Assembly: GCA_963921935.1 (NCBI GenBank)
Contig: OY998181.1
Location: forward strand, 114,968,957-115,032,956
Direction: 5' to 3'
Origin: Galeruca laticollis
Taxonomy: Eukaryota > Arthropoda > Insecta > Coleoptera > Chrysomelidae
Length of the DNA stretch: 64,000 nt
The translations under genes were made by a program, and so were the position numbers. Position 1 is the stretch's first letter, and each line of letters begins with the position of its first letter. Of the stretch, positions 56,966 to 64,000 are shown in pieces. The notes beneath the pieces are model-generated. The model worked only from the letters and a program-made list of their open reading frames with translations. It was not told the origin of the DNA and searched no databases.

Positions 56966-58990
56966 TTATTTGTCATATTTTTGTAAGCTAAGGACTTTCT
57001 CTTGGTCTGCGTTTGTTCTAAGAACTATAATTTCAGCAAACAAACTTCTTGATTTTTGCCTTTGAGCCAGCACAACTTTCGTGAACCCATTTACTGCAAA
57101 ACAAGCACTGCACCAAGTCCACGATTGAATTTTCCTCGCATCCGAGCAAAACCACTCTTCAAGTTTGCCTTTAACGATGATGACATTCTGGGCAGAAGTT
57201 CCAGCTTGGTTTAGCATTGCTAGATTTGGATCCATCTTTAAAACGGCAGCCTCCTGTGGTTATTTTTCCTTATCGATGTCTTGGTGGTCGACTTCTCTGT
57301 TAGAATATGTGAAAAATCTGCTACATCTTCACTGGATCTTGTCATTTTAATTTTTTCAGATAAATGCCTAATTTTCATCTGGAGCTCTTTAACCTTTTCT
57401 TTAGCCAGTTTAAGCTCCTGAGCTAGTTGAATTTCATTTTTGTAGGGGCTACTGGTTCATATAACTGCTTTTTGTACTTTCAAGCTAGATCCAAGTTTAG
57501 ATCCATTTATTTTTTCCATTTTTTTTTGGAAGTGGAGAGATTATTTCAATCGGAACATTCATATTTGGAGTTAATCTTGTTGACCCGTTAGGTGAGGTTA
57601 CATCAACACCAAGAGGCTGATTTTCACCCATGTAAGTTTTCTCTTGATCTACACATTCACTGTCTTCTTGATTCTGCTCTACAGTTGTGTTGAGGCATTC
57701 TACTGGCAAAAATACTGACTCTATAGATGGAGAAGTCAACTGGTCATACACCACCATACTTGAATCCATTACACGAATTCTCAAACGTCGCAGCCTTGCC
57801 ATATCAGTTACTAATTGTGAAATCCGGTATTGAGTGACTCTTAAGCCAGGGTTTGTTCGCAGCCATTTTTCTACCGCTTGGGCGAAGTAACCTTTGAAAG
57901 GCTTGAAAAATGACCTATATAATAGCTGCAGTCAATGCGTTGTGTGTCCCGATAACTGAAACATAGTTACTCCAGTCTCTCGAGCGATTATCAATGTTTC
58001 TAAGTTCTAAGTGGGTAGAATGGCCATCAAGAAGGAGAAGAAATTAACTGTCTCCACCCTTACTTCGTGGAATCTACTCATGTATACGATGATTTTGATT
58101 TATCGAAACAATTGTCAATTTTTTAGAATTTTCAACAATTTTTATTATATTGTGGGATTAACTAGAAACCGTGAGTTTCATTTAAAACACTAAGAAGGAA
58201 AACAACTTTTCTCTCTTTATTTGGCTTCATAATATCAATGAAGTGACGAAGCCACTTAACAAACAGATCTGAATTTATCCAGCCGCTCTCTGATACATCA
58301 ACTAAGTTTCCAGGCGGAGCTCCAACCATCAATTCATTACACATCCTCATTGTTTTGAAAATATTTAAGAAAGTATTTAAGTATTTACACCTCTTTCTCC
58401 ACTCGATATCAACCCTACAGCACGCTTCCCTTTATCAGCTATCACCTTCTGACATTTGTTTTGTGCGGTGCTTCCGCCTGTCTCGTCGATATTGAAAATA
58501 GTAGTAGCATCAATTTTATATCTATCAACAGTATTTTTTAATATTCCAAAGAATTCGTTGACATTGTCTTTAGAAAACCCTTGCCAAGGGTGTTGCTTGA
58601 GGCTCACGAAGGGAGATGTCCTTGGGCGTTTCATGAAGTTGTAATACCACTTCTTACCAGCGATCTGCTTATCTTTATTAAATACGTGAGGGATACCATT
58701 TCTAACGGCAATTTGAAATGCGAGTCTACGCACGTCCGTTAATGTGAGCCCAAAAAACACGCTTCTGGTTTTTTTAGATGATCTACAAGCTGTTGCTCTA
58801 CATCGGGTGGTAATGTAGGGTGACGCCCCATTGCTTTGGTACCTTCATTAGACTCTACAGTTTAACTGTCTAAATGGCGCTCGAGGGTCGGTTTTGGAAT
58901 TTCGTACTGTCTAGAGCACTGGTTGAAACATATATCTCCGTTCCTATAAGCAGCTATTGTTCTCTCCGAACAAGCCCGCTACTTTAGTTA
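56966..58990 (-). pseudogene. pogo-like transposase (HTH_psq, CENP-B DNA-binding, DDE_1, PHD-like end)
   Basis: In order on the minus strand: an HTH (58980-58870) AAYRNGDICFNQCSRQYEIP; a CENP-B-type region GLTLTDVRRLAFQIAVRNG and AGKKWYYNFMKRP (58760-58620); first Asp TTIFNIDETGGST (58480); WINSDLFVKWLRHFI (58280); and, past the PLE-A insert, second Asp LLLDGHSTH (about 58020). Then come the tail QAVEKWLRTNPGLRVTQYRIS and MARLRRLRIRV (57870-57760), and a PHD-like knuckle QCLFCSKWVHESCAGSK (about 57110-57060). Frameshifts are frequent. The enzyme would move the element by cut and paste; it is inactive here. Confidence 0.8.
58038..58192. mobile_element. PLE-A terminal-repeat fragment inside the pogo transposase
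   Basis: tcgaaacaattgtcaatttt to gtgagtttcatttaaaacac (58096-58190) and the preceding piece with cttacttcgtggaat (58040-58090) match the PLE-A terminal unit at 24386-24525, with the two pieces in exchanged order. It separates the transposase codons of ERKVVFLL from LLDGHSTH. Confidence 0.75.
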
Positions 58991-59464
58991 CTTAAAAAAT
59001 AAACTAATCACAGCCATCTAACATCACTCATACACAAGAATGACAAGTATGGAATACATGGAATGTAAGGCTCCCAAATCGTACCGGTACCATTTGAGAA
59101 ACCACTAGAGGTACGATTTAGGCAACTATGAAACGCGGCAAACATAGCCTTATTTCTTACAACACAACCGTGGAAGCAAAAACCGGCCAATCAAAACACT
59201 CAATATTAATGCTAGTTTTGCAAACTAATAACAAACTACATTAGTACGTACCGTGACAGTAAAAACATTCTTACGAAAAAGGTTACAAAACACTATCTAT
59301 CAACTAGCTCCAAAACAGAAAATCGCTTACAACAACTTAGTACCCGTACACACACCAAACTTTGTCTCGCCACTACAACCAAGCATTAGTTGCTTGTAGA
59401 GTCGCACGAGCGCGGTAGTCACTTTACTTCTTATTAAAATTAAGGTGGTACGATTTTGGCAACT

Positions 59465-59912
59465 CTCCTCTAACTTTTAAATCACCACATATCCTTTAGT
59501 TTAAATCCTTTAGAAGCTCTTGAGATAATCTAAAACAATTCTTAACGACCAAATAATCACTCTCCTCAAATTAAACTTTTTTACTTAGAAAATAGCTTAG
59601 GAATGTTTTTAGTGAATGAATTTCCAGGTAATTTTTTTCAATAGCTTTGTTAATATTAGTATAATAGAATTCTGTATTTATGCACTGTATATATTTTTAC
59701 ATTTTTTCATTATACCTTCATTCGTTTTGAGAAAGCTAATATGTCAGCTAAACGCGACAACTAGTTTAAATTTAACACTAGTTCAAATATAATGAAGTTT
59801 CAAACAAAATAAATTCTTTTATTGCACCTTTTAGTAATATTATGTTAGGTGAAAGGTGAAATAAAAATAATTCATGATTTTCACATATTTATTTCCTAAA
59901 CAAATCGGACAT
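59465..59912. other. AT-rich spacer
   Basis: No gene or repeat recognised between the pogo-like element and piggyBac 2. Confidence 0.4.
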
Positions 59913-59997
59913 TTAACCCTGCACTAGTCGCGCCTAAATTTTGGCGTCGAACATTCCGCATATCCAACATGTCGAATTCTTTGTTTTTGAAAGGACC

Positions 59998-60250
59998 TAT
60001 ATGCCACAAACAACAACAAAATCAATTATTTGGTGATTTTATTTTATATGTACTGTAAATACGCTTAGTTAATATAAAACAAGACACTGAAAATAACAAC
60101 AACGCAACCACAAACTTTGATTATAAATATATGCTACAGACAACAACTAAATCAGTTATCTGGTGATTTTGTTTTGTATAAACTGTAAATATGCTTAGTT
60201 AGTATAAAACAAGATACTAAAAATCGCAACCACAAACTTTGATTATAAAT
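59998..60250. repeat. tandem duplication in the piggyBac 2 3' region
   Basis: Two units of about 125 bp (59998-60126 and 60127-60250) share the order acaacaac, atttggtgatttt / atctggtgatttt, ctgtaaatacgcttagtta, aaacaaga, and caaccacaaactttgattat, with some substitutions. They lie just after the transposase stop. Confidence 0.85.
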
Positions 60251-60255
60251 TAAAG

Positions 60256-61962
60256 TTAATATTTCACTTTGCAATCTGGGCATATAAATGAAGAATGTTC
60301 CAAGCAAATGAATCTATGACAATCTACACAGGAGTAACGAGTAGGTCTGTTCTTCTTACGATCACATAATGAACATCTACCTCGTTGATCAGCAGCTTGC
60401 GGTAGAGCCTCAGCTGCTTCTGTGCCATAAATATCCATGATTCGCTGGCTCATTGATCTTGGAATATTCTGATGTACGCGTCGACGGGCGTGACCCTCCA
60501 CTAACTGATAGGATAACCTTTGAAGAAATTGTATTCTCTTCATATTCACATGGTTATTCATTGAGTAGATAACAAAGGAATTGATCCCAGCAACATTTAG
60601 CATTGAGTAATTTATGACCATCGGCCACCTCCGAGTATTTCTGGCACAATTATATGTTGCGCATAATTGATCTACAGGGTCAACTCCGCATTTTGTTGCG
60701 TTATAATCCTCTATCATTTCGGGTTAATTTGTATTTTTGTCTATTTTGTCGTCTAAGTGCATGCTGGAGACAAGAAGAACATTTTTATTTTTTTTAGGTA
60801 TATAAGACACTAATGTGCAGTTGTAACGGAATCCGAACATACTCGACAAAACTGGACGCCCTTTAGGATTCACAAATTCCTTCGGTAACTCTCTCACATT
60901 TTTTCGTATTGTTCCCAAAAGCGTTAACTTGAAATCGTTGTAAAGATTGTTTAGCAAATCCATACTTGTGAACCAGTTGTCTAGAATCACATTTCTACTT
61001 GTTACTTTTATTCGTTGGCACAGCCTTTGAACAACGTACTTTGGTGAATTGCTTTGACTGAAAGGTCCATCTGGTTGCTTGCCTAGATATACTTCCATAT
61101 TACAAGTATAGAATGTTTTGGCATCTGCCATGGCAAATATTTTAATCCCATATTTGTTGGGCTTACTAGGAATATATTGTCGGAAGCTGTATCTTTCTCG
61201 AAATAATTCCAGTTTTACGTCAATAGTTACATATGCAAATGGTGTGTAGGCACTTTTGCACTGATTTACAAACCTGTCAAACACTTCTCTCATGGGTGCT
61301 AATTTGTTAACTTTCTTCCTCTCAGTTCTTGTTGTCGAATCATCGAATCGTAAGTGCACAAGAAGAAACCGAAATCTCTGGATGGACATGGTAAGTCGGA
61401 ATATTTCTACTCCAGTGCCATTCTTATTCCACAGATCCTCAGTATTTAGTCCATTGGACTCTAAAACTCCTGCCAAATAGAGCAAACCAAAAAGAGCTTG
61501 AATTTCAACAATATCCGTTTCTTTTTCGTATCTATCCCGTTCGTAGTTTCCTTTGAGTGACTGTATGTGTTGATTGGTCCAAGCTACTATCGAATTCAAT
61601 GTTTCCTCAGGAAAAAAGTGTTTCCAAATTCCAATTTCTGAGTTTAGTTCTTTAACAGTTCCTTTAACACCTGGAAGGTGTTTGATTAAATTTTCTGCCC
61701 TGGTTCGAATTCTCTGGTTTGGAACGTCTTTGTCCCACTCAGTACCATCTTTTCCTATAAACGTAGGCCCATCAACTACTATGGGGTCTTCAGAATCAGA
61801 AATTTCTTGCTCCGTATCTGTATCTGAGTCATTGATCTCCAAGTCATCTGCTTCTTCCTCATCATCACGGCCATCATATTCCACTGCTAAGTCCTCAGTA
61901 TCCTCATTTAGACAATCTTCCATTAGTTTTGATAACCGAGCCAGCTCTTTCTCAAAGGACAT
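60256..61962 (-). pseudogene. piggyBac transposase with one in-frame stop
   Basis: From the ATG at 61962 the frame runs 412 codons, meets TAA at 60726-60724 and continues in the same frame to 60256, about 568 positions in all, normal for the family. An acidic N-terminus precedes RTRAENLIKHLPGVKG. The DDD triad is Asp248 (YVTIDVKLELFRE), Asp328 (VILDNWFTSMDL) and Asp428 (KCGVDPVDQ); spacing matches the T. ni enzyme. The last 35 residues are the Cys-rich zinc tail (GRCSLCDRKKNRP, CPDC). The usual DEQ after the first Asp is DVK. Apart from the stop, which precedes Asp428, nothing is broken, so the gene was disabled recently. Confidence 0.92.
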
Positions 61963-62445
61963 CTGAAAGAGAACATAACTCTATATGAATGTACTGAAAA
62001 CATGTTTTATAAAACATGCACAGGGATAGTTTTGGATGAATAAATTATCGATCATATAAAAAGCTAGTTAAAGTCTGGATGGGAACAATAGAATTGTATA
62101 CAATATACATAATCTAACTATATCTAAAGTAAATATGTGAAAATAACAGCATTTTGGTGAAAAAACAAAATATATACTCACATCTGCTCAGAATGCACAC
62201 CAAAAGATATTCAAAAAAACTAATACGTGGACGGTCACGCGCAGACTAACTCTCCACAAATTAAGTATTTCACTGTAGCACGTTCAAATAACGACTAACT
62301 TTTCTGCCCGCCGGTTCTCGGGTGCCTCGAAACTAAATAAGAAGGTACTGAGTGGTGCACGCTACTTCCTTTAGGAAATTGCAAATTATAGCCGAAAGTA
62401 TAAAAGTGCGGAGTGTGGCTCCGCGCGTTACTACTGCAGGGTTAA

Positions 62446-62539
62446 CATCTTTTTATCAGCATTATCACACAGCACTACATAAACTCTGTACATTGAATGT
62501 AAATTTAACATCGATGACTATCTAATATATGATACAAAT
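62446..62539. other. short spacer
   Basis: The stretch lies between the piggyBac 2 target duplication and the long-TIR MITE. No feature is seen. Confidence 0.4.
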
Positions 62540-63292
62540 AAAAATAGGTAAAAAAACTTTTTAAGTTAAACGGTTTTATGTTGAACATACATTGCAATGT
62601 TTAAGATAAATGTATTAAAAACCAAAAAATAATAAAATAGATACAGTCGTGGGAATTATAAACATATGCATGGACTAGACTAAAATAAAACCGTGGGGCA
62701 CGTCAATTGTCTACAAATTATCGACTTAATGTGCGATAGAAGAATCGTTTAATTCGTCGTTAGGCAGTTGGCCCGCAGACGGTGAGGAAATTACTTACTA
62801 TTTTCTTGCTCATGGAAATTCCAATAGTTATACACTCCATGTAAATAAAAGAGATGTTTCAACTAGTTTATCGTTGGACATTCACACTGCTGGCTGGCGA
62901 GGAATCGTTTCACTGCTCGTAGTTTGTCTTTAATCGACAAAACATATGATAAAAGTACTACTCGCTCACCACTATGAAACCCTAAAACTCGCTTATAATC
63001 GAGCTTGCTAGCTTGTTTCCACATTCTAGCCCTACTTATCACACGTCCATCGTTGTCGGTGGAACAACTGCCTAATTATAGTGTAACATTACAAAACAAA
63101 AATTTTAATCAACGATTGTAGACAATTGACGTGCCCCACGGTTTTATTTTAGTCTAGTCTATGCATATGTTTATAATTCCCACGACTGTATCTATTTTAT
63201 TATTTTTTGGTTTTTAGTACATTTATCTTAAACATTGCAATGTATGTTTAACATAAAACCGTTTAACTTAAAAAAAATTTTTTCCTATTTTT
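62540..63292. mobile_element. long-TIR MITE, about 750 bp
   Basis: Inverted repeats of about 175 bp (62540-62717 and 63117-63292) are nearly identical and contain ccgtggggcacgtcaattg and aaacggttttatgtt. The 400-bp centre has no coding frame. It is a non-autonomous element of unknown superfamily; a target duplication is not evident, and the outer edges lie in A/T runs. Confidence 0.85.
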
Positions 63293-63499
63293 ATTTTTTG
63301 GTTTTTAGTTTTTTATCCACCCTAATGCCATACAGTTCTCGGCGCGTTTTAACCTTTCACCTTAACTTGGGTGGTGTACCGCTAACGACGTATCATTTTT
63401 AGCCACCCTAACGCCACACAGTCCTCAACACGATACAAAATCTTGACTTGGGTGGTGGATTCAGGCTGGATTAATCAGATACCTAAATTACAGATTCAA
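63293..63499. repeat. partial repeat of about 85 bp
   Basis: gccatacagttctcggcgcg at about 63330 and gccacacagtcctcaacacg at about 63411 mark two similar units, each followed by cttgacttgggtggt or cttaacttgggtggt. Only two copies are clear. Confidence 0.6.
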
Positions 63500-64000
63500 T
63501 TTCTAAATTTAAATCTTATTATTATACGCCATTTAGTGGCTGCGCCCATCTTAAATATTGAGGTTGTATAGTGCACTGTATTCTTCTTGTCAAGCCCTTT
63601 TATTTGTTGATACCCATATTGGTGGGATTTATAAAAAATTGTTATCAGCCATTTGGTAGCGGCGGCCATCTTAGATTTCAATTTTGCATAGTAAATTGTA
63701 TTCTACTTGTTGAGACCTTTCATTTGATACCCATGTTGATGGGATTGATAAAACCTACGTTATCCGCCATTTTGTAGAGGCCGTTATCTTGGGTTTTAAT
63801 TTTATATAGTATATTGTATTCTACTGGTTGAGAACTTTCATTTGATACCCATATTGATGGGATTGATAAAACCTACGTTATCCGCCATTTTATAGCGGCC
63901 GCCATCTTGGATTTAAATTTTTTATAGTATATTGTATTCTGCTTGTGGAGCCCTTTCATTTGATACCCATGTTGATGGGATTGATAAAACCTACGTTATC
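63500..64000. repeat. tandem repeat, about 118-bp unit, running off the window
   Basis: Units share tttgatacccatgttgatgg, gataaaacctacgttatc, cgccatttt..agcggccgccatcttgg and atagtatattgtattct. The gatacccat landmark falls near 63608, 63726, 63844 and 63961, and earlier units are more diverged. The array continues past the end of the window. Confidence 0.9.

Larger units (their letters stand above)
56821..59464 (-). mobile_element. pogo/CENP-B-like transposon, decayed
   Basis: Imperfect inverted ends (cagttgcctaaatc...gtaccacc at 56821-56864 and ggtggtacgattttggcaact at 59444-59464) enclose a minus-strand pogo-type transposase. The TIR words recur in rearranged form at 59066-59125. A TA target duplication is not apparent. 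A PLE-A terminal fragment (58038-58192) interrupts the gene. Confidence 0.7.
59917..62441 (-). mobile_element. piggyBac element 2, complete ends
   Basis: A 2525-bp element bounded by TTAA (59913-59916 and 62442-62445). The ends are CCCTGCACTAGTCGCGCC on the left and the inverse of CCCTGCAGTAGTAACGCGCG on the right, typical piggyBac CCC starts. It contains one transposase gene broken by a single stop. The 3' region holds a tandem duplication of about 125 bp. It looks recent compared with piggyBac 1. Confidence 0.92.

Overview
The window is eukaryotic and almost certainly comes from a large, repeat-rich insect genome. The base composition is AT-rich, and the element mix is typical of insects: BEL/Pao, Ty3/gypsy and Copia LTR elements, Penelope-like elements with GIY-YIG endonucleases, RTE-like and Jockey-like non-LTR elements, and piggyBac, PIF/Harbinger, pogo, mariner and IS630-like DNA transposons. 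A beetle is plausible, but the sequence alone does not fix the order. I find no convincing single-copy host gene. Essentially every recognisable coding stretch belongs to a mobile element, most of them decayed.

Layout, left to right. 0.5-7 kb: a decayed BEL/Pao element (minus), a Penelope-like element (PLE-A) and a DD82E IS630/Tc1-mariner (Sailor-type) transposase pseudogene. 7-10.4 kb: AT-rich DNA with a strong palindrome and a second PLE-A relic. 10.47-14.90 kb: a complete-ended Ty3/gypsy element with matching LTRs, 4-bp target duplication, PBS and PPT. It has lost reverse transcriptase and carries a macro domain plus CCCH zinc finger behind the integrase. 15.95-19.36 kb: a mariner-type element (DD37D pseudogene) with TA duplication and very long terminal inverted repeats that contain tRNA-like sequence. 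19.8-24.0 kb: an RTE-like non-LTR element (minus), followed by a PLE-A terminal unit. 26.8-30.5 kb: a Jockey/CR1-like element. 30.5-38.2 kb: two RTE-like fragments around a head-to-head pair of a second Penelope family (PLE-B), separated by (TA)n arrays. 38.9-40.1 kb: a satellite of about 173 bp.

41.15-47.0 kb is a Copia element split by two TA-flanked insertions: a 1.34-kb palindromic foldback element and a 2.6-kb element carrying a spliced DUF4806-like gene. A third TA-flanked insertion lies just past its last recognisable codons: a 2.18-kb Sailor (DD82E) transposon with an intact 458-codon transposase and near-perfect TIRs. 49.5-53.2 kb is a broken piggyBac element with a PIF/Harbinger element inside it. 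54-56.8 kb holds a foldback MITE, an end of the DUF4806-element family and another PLE-A relic. 56.8-59.5 kb is a pogo-like element interrupted by a PLE-A terminal fragment. 59.9-62.44 kb is a piggyBac element with TTAA duplications and one in-frame stop. 62.5-64 kb holds a long-TIR MITE and a tandem repeat of about 118 bp that runs off the window.

The genes do not form a pathway; they act, or acted, on their own elements. The most interesting content is cargo on mobile elements: a TARG1/OARD1-like macro domain in the gypsy element, a DUF4806 gene on a TA-flanked DNA element, and tRNA-like sequence in mariner TIRs. The DD82E transposon with an intact transposase also stands out. Calls rest on reading motifs by eye; no database search was possible.
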